DNA of 64,000 nucleotides from Mameliella sp. MMSF_3455 (GCF_030733205.1 NZ_JASHJL010000002.1:124001-188000); one strand, 5' to 3'. Shown: positions 8,736 to 16,976, counted from the first letter of the stretch. Numbers and translations are program-made. Notes: generated by a model not told the origin, from the sequence alone.

Positions 8736-8767
8736 AGGGAGGAAGCGGTGACGATAGATCCGGTCAT
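8717..8767 (-). CDS. Candidate 16-residue leader peptide upstream of rtcB2-prfH
   Basis: An ATG-started ORF encoding MTGSIVTASSLDRSGR, with a perfect AGGAGG seven bases before the ATG. It lies 97 bases upstream of rtcB2 in the same direction and 109 bases after ptsN. Its internal CTTCCTCCC could pair with its own AGGAGG, and its last codons take part in the alternative stems described for 8647-8735. The strong start signal and its placement suggest a translated regulatory leader for the ribosome-repair genes. I know of no such leader for rtcB2-prfH. It could still be a chance short ORF. Confidence 0.5.
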   Translation of the reverse strand: MTGSIVTASSLDRSGR

Positions 8768-8876
8768 GTGCGGCCCTCCTGTGTTGTCGGGGTGATGGAT
8801 ACGGATCAGTTACCCCGCCAGCGCATCGGCGCCAACGGGGGAATTCCTGACCTAACGCGGCTGTCGCGGAATTGTC

Positions 8877-9341
8877 TCAGGCGGCCTTGGAGGCCTCGGC
8901 CTCTGTCAGGATGGTGTAAAGCGTGGAGGGCTCGGGGTTTGCGCGCAGCTTGGCGCACAGCCCCTGGTCCCTAAGGCTGCGCGAGACGAGCGCCAGCGCC
9001 TTGAGATGTTCGACCCCGGCTTCCTCGGGAGCGAAGATCGCAAAGACGATGTCCACGGGTTGCCGGTCGACCGCGTCGAAATCGACGGGTTTGTCCAGCA
9101 GGATAAAGGCGCCCGCGACCTTGTCGATGCCCGGAATCCGCGCATGGGGCAGCGCCACCCCGTGGCCGACACCCGTCGGCCCCAGGGCCTCACGCTCCAT
9201 CAGCGCCTCGAGGATTCGAGGCGCATTGACGCCATAGGCGCTCTCCGCGAGGTCCGAAATGTCATGCATCAATCGCTTTTTGCTGGAAGTCGAAGAAACG
9301 ACTTTGACAGCAGACGGCGAGATGAGATCGACAAATTTCAT
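8877..9341 (-). CDS. ptsN: PTS IIA-like nitrogen regulatory protein PtsN
   Basis: A 154-residue EIIA-Ntr protein, the last phosphoryl acceptor of the nitrogen PTS, which regulates potassium, nitrogen and envelope functions by protein contact. The phosphorylated histidine is His66 in GHGVALPHARIPG. The ATG at 9341 (MKFVDLISP) fits the family better than the in-frame TTG two codons earlier. It lies 64 bases after hpf in the same direction, the order seen in many Proteobacteria. The leader ORF, rtcB2 and prfH follow. Confidence 0.92.
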   Translation of the reverse strand: MKFVDLISPSAVKVVSSTSSKKRLMHDISDLAESAYGVNAPRILEALMEREALGPTGVGHGVALPHARIPGIDKVAGAFILLDKPVDFDAVDRQPVDIVFAIFAPEEAGVEHLKALALVSRSLRDQGLCAKLRANPEPSTLYTILTEAEASKAA

Positions 9342-9405
9342 GAGCAATGCCTGTAGCTAAGGTGCGAACACCGAACGGTCCGGTCTGGCGGCGTTTGGCT
9401 GATCT

Positions 9406-9969
9406 TTACGGATCGATCCAGCCGATGTTGCCATCCTCTCGGCGATACACGACGTTCACGCCATCCTTCTTTTCGTTGCGAAACACCAGAACAGGCGCAC
9501 CGGCCAATTCCATCTGCATCACGGCCTCTCCAACCGAGAGCGACGGGATCTTGGTCTGCATCTCCGCCACGATGATCGGCTGCAGCGTTTCGGGTTCGTC
9601 TTCCCCCGATTCCGCTTCGGTGGCGAGGATATACGAGGCTGCCCCGAAAGTTTCAACAGGCTCGGCCCGGTCCTTGTGATGGTCTTTCAACCGGCGCTTG
9701 TAGCGACGAAGCTGCTTGTCCATCTTTTCCGCGCAGGCCTCGAAAGCTGCATAGATTTCCGTCGCATGTCCCTTGGCGGCAGCGTTCAGCCCGCTCGACA
9801 GGTGAACGATCGCTTCGCAGACATATTCATGGGCCGCCTTTGAGAAAACAACGGTCGCGTCGGTCGGACGCTGGCCGTACTTGTCCAGCACGCTGCCCAG
9901 TTCATTCGTGACATGAACCTGAAGCGCATCGCCGATATCGATGTGTTTTCCCGTGATCTGATAGCGCAT
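9406..9969 (-). CDS. hpf: Long-form ribosome hibernation promoting factor
   Basis: A 187-residue HPF that binds the decoding centre of idle ribosomes; long forms pair 70S particles into 100S dimers. Residues 1-100 are the S30AE/YfiA domain, with a basic tail (KQLRRYKRRLKDHHKD at 85-100). After a linker, residues 128-187 form the dimerising C-terminal domain ending NIGWIDP. The ATG at 9969 has AAGGAC in front; the in-frame start 33 bases upstream has no such site. It lies downstream of lptB, as in the classical lpt-rpoN-hpf-ptsN locus, but rpoN is absent here. Confidence 0.93.
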   Translation of the reverse strand: MRYQITGKHIDIGDALQVHVTNELGSVLDKYGQRPTDATVVFSKAAHEYVCEAIVHLSSGLNAAAKGHATEIYAAFEACAEKMDKQLRRYKRRLKDHHKDRAEPVETFGAASYILATEAESGEDEPETLQPIIVAEMQTKIPSLSVGEAVMQMELAGAPVLVFRNEKKDGVNVVYRREDGNIGWIDP

Positions 9970-10243
9970 GATCTGTCCTTTTCTTATGCACCCGTACGCC
10001 ACACGGAGGACAAGCCCCCGTCACGGCGTCACAAGGTTCAGGGAAGGTAGTACCGGATCGCGGAATGCACGCGGACCGCCTCGGAACCGAGGAGCCCGCC
10101 AACACGCAATGCCGTGATCGATAGCACCATTCCCATATTTGACGAGGAAACCGGCGGGTCTGTCAATGGAAACCGGAGGCATAGCGTGCCCGATGCAGCG
10201 ACAATCTGTCCACGGCGGCTGTCAAGCGGAGATGACCGCCTTT

Positions 10244-11002
10244 TCAACCAAAGCGAAAGTTTTCACCCAGGTAGACACGCCTGACGTTTTCATTCTGCAC
10301 CACTTCCTGCGGCGTGCCCGACATCAGAACCTTGCCATCATGCAGGATATAGGCCCGATCCACGATCTCGAGCGTCTCACGCACGTTGTGATCGGTGATC
10401 AACACGCCGATGCCGCGCGTCTTGAGATCCGCGACAAGGTGGCGGATGTCGCCGACGCTGATCGGGTCGACCCCGGCAAAGGGTTCGTCCAGCAGAAGGT
10501 ACTTGGGGTTCGCCGCCAGGCAGCGCGCGATTTCCACCCGCCGCCGTTCGCCCCCGGACAGGGCCAGCGCAGGGGCCCGGCGCAGGTGCTCGATCGAAAA
10601 CTCGCCCAGCAGTTCCTCCAGTCGCTCGCGGCGGCGGTGGGCATTGCGTTCGGCGATGTCCAGAACCGCGCCGATGTTGTCCTCGACGCTCATGCCGCGA
10701 AAGATCGACATTTCCTGCGGCAGATAACCGATGCCCAGCCGCGCACGACGGTACATCGGCAGGTAGGTGGCATCACGCCCGTCGATCAGCACCTGCCCGC
10801 CCTCGGGGTTCACCAGACCGGCGATGGCATAGAAGGATGTCGTCTTGCCAGAACCGTTCGGCCCCAGCAGCGCCGCCACCTCGCCCCGGTCGACGCGCAG
10901 GCTGACGTCGCGGATGACGACGCGCTTGCGATAGCTCTTGCGCATGTGTTCGACGCGAAGGCCACTGTCGCCTTCGGTCACGCTCAGGTCGGGGCGGGTC
11001 AT
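10244..11002 (-). CDS. lptB: LPS export ABC transporter ATP-binding protein
   Basis: The 252-residue ATPase of the LptB2FG complex, which drives extraction of LPS from the inner membrane. Walker A is GPNGSGKT at 47-54, the Q-loop region GYLPQE is near 92-97, the signature is LSGGE at 148-152, Walker B is LLLDEP at 169-174 and the switch histidine is His205. The start at 11002 (MTRPDL) lies directly behind the lptA stop (TGATATG). The 240 bases between this gene and hpf hold no gene that I can see and probably contain the hpf promoter. Confidence 0.94.
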   Translation of the reverse strand: MTRPDLSVTEGDSGLRVEHMRKSYRKRVVIRDVSLRVDRGEVAALLGPNGSGKTTSFYAIAGLVNPEGGQVLIDGRDATYLPMYRRARLGIGYLPQEMSIFRGMSVEDNIGAVLDIAERNAHRRRERLEELLGEFSIEHLRRAPALALSGGERRRVEIARCLAANPKYLLLDEPFAGVDPISVGDIRHLVADLKTRGIGVLITDHNVRETLEIVDRAYILHDGKVLMSGTPQEVVQNENVRRVYLGENFRFG

Positions 11003-11003
11003 A

Positions 11004-11501
11004 TCAGGGCTGTCCTTCGCCGTCGGGCGCCTGCTGCAACACGGTGCGCACCCGGCCGGAAAGCTGTGCGGTGCCATCGCTGAGGTTGACGACCATGCGT
11101 TCGGCGGTCAACGCGCTGGGCCCTTGGGTCAGCAGGACATTGCCGGTCATGATGACCTGCCCCGCCTCGATGTCATAATCCGCGCGCTGCGCCTCGGCCG
11201 CCTCGGAGCCGCTGACCAGGGTCACGCCGCGCGTGGCCTCCATCCGCCGGATCCGCCCCGCCTCGTTCGAGTAGACGACCAGCACCCGGGGGGCCGCCAG
11301 CCGCATCTGCCCCTGGGCGATCACCACGTTGCCGGCATACAGGGCGGTTCCGTCGGCCTGGTTCACCTGTAGCGTGTCGGCGGTCACCTCGACCGGGGCG
11401 CGGGTGTCCTGCTGCATTCCGCCAAAAGCCACCTGGGCCCCCTGCGCAGCCGCGCCGAGTGGCGCGAGGAAAAGCATGACGGCAAGCAGGTGACGGATCA
11501 T
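11004..11501 (-). CDS. lptA: LPS transport periplasmic protein
   Basis: A 165-residue secreted protein with an N-terminal signal peptide (about 1-20, ending AAAQGA) and an OstA/LptA beta-jellyroll repeat region ([44 protein letters not shown]). LptA forms the periplasmic bridge that carries LPS from LptC to LptD. Its ATG overlaps the lptC stop by four bases (ATGA), and the stop is followed after one base by lptB. The size is typical. Confidence 0.9.
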   Translation of the reverse strand: MIRHLLAVMLFLAPLGAAAQGAQVAFGGMQQDTRAPVEVTADTLQVNQADGTALYAGNVVIAQGQMRLAAPRVLVVYSNEAGRIRRMEATRGVTLVSGSEAAEAQRADYDIEAGQVIMTGNVLLTQGPSALTAERMVVNLSDGTAQLSGRVRTVLQQAPDGEGQP

Positions 11502-12118
11502 TCGGCAGCACTTTCTTCTTTCGGCGGTTGATATACCAGTTTCACGCCGCCGGAAAACACCATTTGCACCGATCCCTCTTCTCCGCTGGGCGCGATCCTC
11601 AGATGGCCGGCCTCGAACCGACCCACCGGGCCCTCACCTTCGACCGGGCCGATGCTTTCCGCCTCGATCTCATCCAGCCGCGACATCAGCCCCTCTGTGC
11701 GCAGGATATAGCCCTGCGAGCTTTCGATGCGAACACCGCCTTGCAGGTGCGCGGACTGGCTTTTGTCACGCAGGATTGCCTCCACGGCGTCCAGACGCAA
11801 CTCGCTGCCATCGGTCAGGCGCATCAGCGCCTCCAGCTCGTCGGCAATGATCTGGCCGTCACCTTCGGGCCGTACGCTGCGCGCGGTCATGGTCAACACG
11901 TCACCCTGGGGGGTGGTTCCCGCAAAATACGGTGCGCTCACCTGCTCCCGCGCCACATCATGTTGCAGCGCCTCGACAAAGGGCACGTCCTGCAACGTCT
12001 CGGTCGAGCGCGACAGAAAAAAGAGTGTCGACAGCATGGCCAGCGCCACCAGGGGAAGAAGGATCTTCAGCCAGGCGATCACTCGCGAGTAAAGCCCGTC
12101 TCCCCGGCGCATGTTCAT
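11498..12118 (-). CDS. lptC: LPS export membrane protein
   Basis: A 206-residue bitopic protein with one membrane span near 15-33 (AWLKILLPLVALAMLSTLFFL) and a periplasmic LptC-type domain. It accepts LPS from LptB2FG and hands it to LptA. Sequence similarity in LptC is weak, so the call rests on topology, the repeated strand pattern (LEALMRLTDGSELRLDAVEAIL) and the fixed order lptC-lptA-lptB. The rnd gene ends six bases upstream in the same direction. Confidence 0.87.
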   Translation of the reverse strand: MNMRRGDGLYSRVIAWLKILLPLVALAMLSTLFFLSRSTETLQDVPFVEALQHDVAREQVSAPYFAGTTPQGDVLTMTARSVRPEGDGQIIADELEALMRLTDGSELRLDAVEAILRDKSQSAHLQGGVRIESSQGYILRTEGLMSRLDEIEAESIGPVEGEGPVGRFEAGHLRIAPSGEEGSVQMVFSGGVKLVYQPPKEESAAE

Positions 12119-12124
12119 CCCCTC

Positions 12125-12739
12125 TTAGGCATGTGCAAAGATATCGGTGTCCGGCCATCCTTGCAGGTCGAGGATCGCCCGGGTCGGCAGGAAATCGAAA
12201 CAGGACTGGGCGATCCTTGTCCGCCCTTCGCGGTCCAGCATCGCATCCAGCGCATCGCGCAGCCGGTGAAGATGCAGCACGTCCGATGCGGCATAGTCCT
12301 TTTGCGCCTCGGTCAGCTCGGCCGCGCCCCAGTCGCTGGACTGCTGCTGTTTCGAGATGTCGACGGACAGCAGTTCCTGTGTCAGCGCCTTGAGGCCGTG
12401 ACGGTCGGTATAGGTGCGCACAAGGCGGCTGGCGATCTTGGTGCAATAGACGGGCGCGGCCAGCGCGCCGAATGCATTGTACATCGCGGCGATGTCGAAA
12501 CGGCCAAAGTGAAACAGTTTCAGGACCTGCGGATCGGTCAGCAGGCGCGCGAGGTTGGGCGCCTCGGTCTGCCCCTTGGCGATCTGCACCAGGTGGGCAT
12601 TGCCGTCGCCGCTCGACAACTGCACGACACACAAGCGGTCACGGTGCGGGTTCAGCCCCATCGTCTCGCAGTCGATGGCCACGACCGGGCCAAGGTCCAG
12701 GTCATCCGGCAGATCACCATTGTAGAGATGGTTGGTCAC
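12125..12739 (-). CDS. rnd: Ribonuclease D-like 3'-5' exonuclease (short form)
   Basis: A 204-residue DEDDy exonuclease. The metal ligands are visible: Asp23 and Glu25 in AIDCETMGL, Asp82 in FGRFD, and the Tyr149/Asp153 pair in DYAASD. It contains only the catalytic domain. The HRDC domains of E. coli RNase D (about 375 residues) are missing, as in the alphaproteobacterial short forms. It would trim the 3' ends of structured RNAs in the cytosol. It is the first gene of the leftward run and is followed after six bases by lptC. Confidence 0.88.
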   Translation of the reverse strand: MTNHLYNGDLPDDLDLGPVVAIDCETMGLNPHRDRLCVVQLSSGDGNAHLVQIAKGQTEAPNLARLLTDPQVLKLFHFGRFDIAAMYNAFGALAAPVYCTKIASRLVRTYTDRHGLKALTQELLSVDISKQQQSSDWGAAELTEAQKDYAASDVLHLHRLRDALDAMLDREGRTRIAQSCFDFLPTRAILDLQGWPDTDIFAHA

Positions 12740-13658
12740 AGTGCGCCCTTTCGTCCCGATCCGCTTGCCGGATCGACATATCCGCGCCCTGACGGGCTTT
12801 CAACTCTGGCCTCTCCACCGCGGCTCTCGACGATTGGATTGTCATGCCACATTTCCCCGGCCCGGGGCCAAAATTCGGCAACTTTGTGACCAATCCGGGC
12901 GAATCAGTGGCACCGCCGGGGTGTGATTCGGGCAAGGTCAAGACCCGGACCTCTCGATTTCCCTACTTTTGTAACAATCCGTGAGTTTCACAACTCACCT
13001 TATAATTGTCGAATATATCCGAAGCAGCGGAGTCCGGATCAAAAACCGCGGGCCGCCGCCTTCCGTAAGGGCAAGTTATCGATATTGTTTCCAGCAGAAT
13101 GAACATGTCCGCCTCTGCCGGATTTGTGCAGCGTCAATTTTGCGGTTTCACCGGCCCTATCCCGCTATTTTCCGAGACTGTTCGCGACCCGGAAACACAG
13201 GCTGGAAAAACGCCATGAGATTGTTTCACCGCGCGTGTTTCACCAAAGGGAAACAATCCTGCCCGCCTCCACCGGAAACACCGCCGGGCCCTGGGTCATT
13301 TTTGAGCTCTCGACCGGTTTTTTCCCCGCATTTCAGATACCTCCGCAAACACCCCATTCACCTCTTGGTTGCGCTCTCTGGCGCAGATTGACGGAACAAC
13401 GGGGTAAAGTCATAAGAACTTCGTCGAACGATTGGGACAAACTTTCGTCGCAATTTAAATGAACGGCACTTGGGGGTTGGTGCTTCCGCAATGGGGGTAT
13501 CTCGATAGGTTTGCTGCGCCTTCGGCGCATCGCCATTCAATGACATAGCGGGGGCGATCAGCCCCTCTGCCCGGGGAAACACGCCTTGGCGTGTCATGGC
13601 GGAGCTATGCGTGAACCAGCGATGAACGCGAACCAATTCGCTGTGCTCTCGTCGATGC
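12740..13658. other. Gene-free region between rnd and the exoY-like gene
   Basis: About 920 bases between divergent genes with no convincing ORF. Short open frames here have poor start sites and no recognisable family. The stretch is poorer in GC than its surroundings. It holds the TGTTTC/GAAACA cluster at 13086-13280 (a further GAAACA at 13576) and two small perfect hairpins, TGCGCC-TTC-GGCGCA near 13517 and ACACGCC-TT-GGCGTGT at 13579-13594. Promoters for both flanking operons must lie here. Confidence 0.6.
13086..13280. promoter_or_regulatory. Cluster of TGTTTC/GAAACA hexamers
   Basis: Six exact copies of TGTTTC or its complement GAAACA start at 13086, 13192, 13222, 13236, 13250 and 13275. 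Two of them form an inverted pair, TGTTTC-N8-GAAACA (13236-13255), and two are direct repeats 14 bases apart with the longer unit TGTTTCACC. Chance would give well under one copy in this length. The region lies about 400 bases upstream of the sugar transferase gene at 13677. A multi-site operator is likely. The half-site equals half of parS, but the spacing does not fit. Confidence 0.5.
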
Positions 13659-13676
13659 ATGACTCGGGAGGTCATC

Positions 13677-14366
13677 TTGACACTACAACTGCGCCAGCCG
13701 CTACCAACGGTCAGGTTCGAAAAGCTGATCGATGAGGCGCTGCACGCCGAAAACGGCCCCGCACTTTATCGCGACGTCTTCAAACGGGCGCTCGACGTGA
13801 CGCTGGTGATACTGGGCGCCCTGCCTATCCTCTTGATCGTCGGGGCATTTGCCCTGCTCATCGCACGCGACGGGCACTCTCCCTTTTACGCGCAGAAACG
13901 CCTGGGCCGGAACGGACGGGTGTTCAACATCTGGAAGCTGCGCAGCATGGTGCCTGACGCCGAAGCCCGGCTGAGCGCATACCTGGACAAGACTCCCGCC
14001 GCCCGCGCGGAATGGGACCGGACGCAGAAACTGCGCAACGATCCGCGCATCACCGCCATCGGGCGGTTGATCCGCAAGACCTCGATCGACGAACTGCCGC
14101 AGATGTTCAACGTGCTGCGCGGGGACATGTCTCTGGTCGGGCCGCGCCCGATGATGCCCTGCCAGCAGGACATCTATCCCGGCACGGCCTATTACGCGCT
14201 GCGCCCGGGGATCACCGGCTACTGGCAGATCTCGGTGCGCAACGAAAGCTCCTTTGCCCAACGCGCCGGTTTCGACACCGCCTACCTGGCCCAGCTTTCG
14301 CTGATCAACGACCTGCGCGTTCTGGTCAAGACGATGCGCGTCGTCCTGCACGGCACCGGCTGCTAA
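13677..14366 (+). CDS. Polyprenyl-phosphate sugar-1-phosphate transferase (ExoY-like)
   Basis: A 229-residue bacterial sugar transferase that starts exopolysaccharide synthesis by placing hexose-1-phosphate on undecaprenyl phosphate. It has one hydrophobic hairpin near 40-62 (DVTLVILGALPILLIVGAFALL), then QKRLGRNGRVFNIWKLRSM, KTSIDELPQMFNVLRGDMSLVGPRP and the LRPGITGYWQ segment. The in-frame ATG at 13659 lacks a ribosome-binding site; GGGAGG at 13666-13671 points to the TTG at 13677. The gene is solitary, so its partner polysaccharide genes are elsewhere or are those at 1-6815. Confidence 0.87.
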   Translation: MTLQLRQPLPTVRFEKLIDEALHAENGPALYRDVFKRALDVTLVILGALPILLIVGAFALLIARDGHSPFYAQKRLGRNGRVFNIWKLRSMVPDAEARLSAYLDKTPAARAEWDRTQKLRNDPRITAIGRLIRKTSIDELPQMFNVLRGDMSLVGPRPMMPCQQDIYPGTAYYALRPGITGYWQISVRNESSFAQRAGFDTAYLAQLSLINDLRVLVKTMRVVLHGTGC

Positions 14367-14402
14367 GCCGCCCTGGCCAGGGCGTCGCCCCGGCCTTGCC
14401 GA

Positions 14403-15206
14403 TCAGTGTTCCACCGTCGCCCGCATGCACTGCCGTCCATCCGGGCCGCGCACCCACAGGTCGTCTCCGGTGCGGCACAGGGTGGCGCGCTCGTCGTGCA
14501 TCAGGGGCGCGGTCGCCCGAAAGCTGAAGCCACGCACGGGCGCCTTGTCCTGCGCGAACAGCAACAGCCCCTGCGCCAGCAGCGGGCCATGCACCACCAA
14601 TCCGCCATAGCCCTCGACCGCCCGCGCGTATTCCACGTCGTAGTGGATGCGATGGCCGTTGAAGGTCAGCGCCGAGTACCGGAACAGCAGCGTCTCGGAA
14701 AACCCCATCTCGCGGCTGGCCTCCTCTCCTGTCGGGGCCTCCGGCGGCACCGGGCGTGGCGCTGTCGGGTCCGGATCCTCGCGGTAGACGAGGTCCTGCC
14801 GTTCCGTCACGCATAGCTGCCCGCCCTGCCAGATCTCATGCGCCAGCGTGACAAAGCCCAGCGGACCGCTGCGCCCGTCCTTGCGGGTCACATCCACCAC
14901 CCGAGAGACCTTTTCCGCCATCTGCCCGGCGCGCAACGTCGCATGGAACTGCAACGCTCCCCCGGCCCACATCCGGCGCGGCAGACCCAGGTCGGGGATC
15001 AGGCCGGTGCCGACACGCGGATGACCGTCGCGGCCCAGCACGCCGGGCGGCTGCGCATCCCAGAAATAGATCTGGTGAAAGAAGGCCGGCAGAGGGGTGC
15101 CCGCGTCGATGGTCACGGGCAGGTCCAGTGCCGCTTGCAGGGCGCGGGCGCGGTCCGGATCCATCACGTCTGTTTGACGGCGCTCGGCCGCCGAGCCAGT
15201 CTTCAT
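14403..15206 (-). CDS. FAS1-like/HTD2-type acyl dehydratase (hotdog fold)
   Basis: A 267-residue protein resembling the MaoC-like, HTD2-type dehydratases, some of which act as itaconyl-CoA or mesaconyl-C4-CoA hydratases. Evidence is the N-terminal PLPAFFHQIYFWDA, the central RMWAGGALQFH and the C-terminal hotdog segment SALTFNGHRIHYDVEYA followed by VHGPLLAQ. The start at 15206 has AAGGAG nine bases upstream. The substrate is unknown; short branched acyl-CoA thioesters are most likely. It is divergent from the glyoxalase-fold gene. Confidence 0.75.
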   Translation of the reverse strand: MKTGSAAERRQTDVMDPDRARALQAALDLPVTIDAGTPLPAFFHQIYFWDAQPPGVLGRDGHPRVGTGLIPDLGLPRRMWAGGALQFHATLRAGQMAEKVSRVVDVTRKDGRSGPLGFVTLAHEIWQGGQLCVTERQDLVYREDPDPTAPRPVPPEAPTGEEASREMGFSETLLFRYSALTFNGHRIHYDVEYARAVEGYGGLVVHGPLLAQGLLLFAQDKAPVRGFSFRATAPLMHDERATLCRTGDDLWVRGPDGRQCMRATVEH

Positions 15207-15245
15207 GGGTCACGCTCCTTGATTTTTGCCGGGGTTATTCCAGCC

Positions 15246-15656
15246 ATGCCACCTGTCGTCCAGTCGCTCGACCACCTCGTGCTGACCGTCGCCGATCCCG
15301 CCGCAACCCGTCGGTTCTACGAAGCCGTCCTGGGGATGCAGGCAGAGCGGTTCACCCCCGCCGATGGCAGCACCCGATGGGCGCTGAAATTCGGGCGGCA
15401 AAAGATCAACCTGCACACCGCCGGGCAGGAATTCGATCCCAAGGCCCGCGCCCCAGGGCCCGGAACCGCGGACCTGTGCTTTCTCAGCGAAACGCCGCTG
15501 GTGGAGTGGCAGGCGCATCTTGCAGCCCGGGGCGTGACGATCGAGGAAGGACCGCTGACGCGCACCGGCGCCACCGGCCCGATCCGGTCGATCTACATCC
15601 GCGATCCGGATGGCAACCTGATCGAGATTTCCAACCCTGCCCCCGATCCGGGCTGA
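15246..15656 (+). CDS. VOC (glyoxalase/bleomycin resistance) family protein
   Basis: A 136-residue protein of the vicinal oxygen chelate fold. It contains LDHLVLTVADPAATRRFYEAVLGM in the first beta-alpha-beta-beta-beta unit (written here only as a position, residues 8-31) and SIYIRDPDGNLIEISN near the end, where the glutamate is the usual metal ligand. Such proteins act as isomerases, dioxygenases or drug-binding proteins; nothing here narrows it down. The start was set at the ATG 15246 because the fold begins directly after it. Confidence 0.85.
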   Translation: MPPVVQSLDHLVLTVADPAATRRFYEAVLGMQAERFTPADGSTRWALKFGRQKINLHTAGQEFDPKARAPGPGTADLCFLSETPLVEWQAHLAARGVTIEEGPLTRTGATGPIRSIYIRDPDGNLIEISNPAPDPG

Positions 15657-15661
15657 GGGCC

Positions 15662-16213
15662 TCAGCCCCGCATTCGCGCGACCTCGCGGCGCAGTTCCTG
15701 CATCTGGTCGTTCAGCAATTTCAGCGCGCGTTCATCGGTCAGCCGTCCGTCTTCGTCGAACTGCTTGCGACTTTGCGCCAGCATGAGCTCCGGTCCCGTG
15801 AGCAGGCGCGGGCGAAAGGGATTGAGGCAGAGCCGGGCCATGTTCTGGGCCCGCTCGCCCCCGGCACGGCCCGCCGCCGCCGACATCAGCGCGACCGGCT
15901 TGTCCCGCCAGGGCGTGCCCTCGGTCCGGCTGATCCAGTCCAGCGCGTTCTTGAGCACCCCTGACAGGCCCTTGTTGTACTCCGGCGTCACCACAAGAAC
16001 CGCGTCCGCACCCGCGATGGCATCGGCGGCGGCCTGCACGGCGGGGGGAATGCCCTCACCGTTCTGAATGTCCTCGTCGAACAGCGGGAACCGCAGGTCA
16101 AGCTCGGTGAAACTGGCAGGTTCAAAGAGGCGGGCGGCCTCGAACATCAGCTTGCGGTTGCTGCTGTCGGCGCGCAGCACGCCACACAGGCCGACAAGGG
16201 TGGGTTCGGGCAT
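15662..16213 (-). CDS. NADPH-dependent FMN reductase family protein
   Basis: A 183-residue flavodoxin-fold reductase of the ChrR/YieF/SsuE kind. LRADSSNRKL near 13-22 matches the FMN phosphate loop, and VVTPEYNKGLSGVLKNALDW carries the family motif P-E-Y-N-x-G-x-x-x-x-L-K-N. It would reduce quinones, chromate or flavin in the cytosol. AGGAG lies before the ATG at 16213. Upstream sits the terminator of the OmpA-like gene, so it has its own promoter or depends on read-through. Confidence 0.87.
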   Translation of the reverse strand: MPEPTLVGLCGVLRADSSNRKLMFEAARLFEPASFTELDLRFPLFDEDIQNGEGIPPAVQAAADAIAGADAVLVVTPEYNKGLSGVLKNALDWISRTEGTPWRDKPVALMSAAAGRAGGERAQNMARLCLNPFRPRLLTGPELMLAQSRKQFDEDGRLTDERALKLLNDQMQELRREVARMRG

Positions 16214-16251
16214 GATCGGTCTCCTGTCTGTCTGACCCTGACCTACCACGC

Positions 16252-16283
16252 AAAAGCGCCGCGGCAAGCCGCGGCGCTCTTTT
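16252..16283. terminator. Strong bidirectional terminator
   Basis: A perfect 11-bp stem, AGCGCCGCGGC at 16255-16265 and GCCGCGGCGCT at 16268-16278. It is flanked by AAAA on the left (a T-run for leftward transcription) and CTTTT on the right. It lies 39 bases after the stop of the leftward OmpA-like gene and should end that message. Confidence 0.85.
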
Positions 16284-16316
16284 GTCTCTCACAGGTGGGG
16301 CACAGCCCCTGTGCAA

Positions 16317-16976
16317 TCACGCGTTGGGCAGGATCACGATCTCGACCCGGCGGTTCTGGGCCTTGCCTTCGGGCGTCAGGTTCGATGCCACCGGTTGATC
16401 CTCACCGCGGCCGATGACCGAGATGCGCGACGAGGGCACGCCTTCGGAGATCAGCACGTTGGCGACCGAGCGCGCGCGACGCTGCGACAGGTCGAGGTTG
16501 TAGGCGGCGTCACCGTCGCTGTCGGTGTGGCCGATCACCTGGGCGGTGGTGTTCGGATAGGCGAGCAGCGACTGGCCTACGTCGCGCAGATCCGACACCA
16601 GCGTCGGGCGCAGGTTTGCGCTGTCGGTCGGGAACAGGATGTCCTGCGGCATGGTCACGATCAGCCGGTCGCCGGTGTTGCGAATGCTGACGTTGTCGCC
16701 CATCTGCTGGCGCAGTTCGGCTTCCTGCTTGTCCAGCTGGTTGCCGATGGCGGCCCCCGCGGCGGCACCCACCAGGGCACCCGCGACGGTCGCCCGGTTA
16801 CGCTCGCCCTTGTCGCCACCGCCCAGCAGGCGGCCTGCAACCGCGCCCACACCGGCCCCCACGAGGGCACCCTGTTTGGTCTGGCGGTTGGGATCGTTCG
16901 GGTTGCCCGTGGTGCAGGCCGACAGGCCGATGACCGCCACGGCGGAGATGAGAATCGCGGATTTCGCCCGGATCAT
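16317..16976 (-). CDS. OmpA-family outer membrane lipoprotein (YiaD-like)
   Basis: A 219-residue lipoprotein. The signal peptide ends in the lipobox LSAC (Cys21). A glycine-rich zipper follows (ALVGAGVGAVAGRLLGGG and ALVGAAAGAAIGNQ), and residues about 105-219 form the OmpA peptidoglycan-binding domain (LFPTDSANL, VIGHTDSDGDAAYNLDLSQRRA, RISVIGRGEDQP, NRRVEIVI). It should tie the outer membrane to the cell wall. It is monocistronic, with a strong terminator after it. Confidence 0.9.
   Translation of the reverse strand: MIRAKSAILISAVAVIGLSACTTGNPNDPNRQTKQGALVGAGVGAVAGRLLGGGDKGERNRATVAGALVGAAAGAAIGNQLDKQEAELRQQMGDNVSIRNTGDRLIVTMPQDILFPTDSANLRPTLVSDLRDVGQSLLAYPNTTAQVIGHTDSDGDAAYNLDLSQRRARSVANVLISEGVPSSRISVIGRGEDQPVASNLTPEGKAQNRRVEIVILPNA

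Noticed and set aside
8780-8876. A sigma-54 promoter upstream of the rtcB2 leader, as in E. coli rtcBA
   Set aside because: TGGCGCC is present, but the required GG-N10-GC spacing is not met, and no RtcR gene is in view.
13236-13255. A canonical parS partition site
   Set aside because: The half-sites TGTTTC and GAAACA are exact, but the spacer is eight bases instead of four, so ParB dimer geometry does not fit.
13358-13675. A 105-codon minus-strand frame upstream of the exoY-like gene
   Set aside because: It has no ribosome-binding site, mixed codon use and no recognisable fold; it spans two small hairpins in the probable promoter region.
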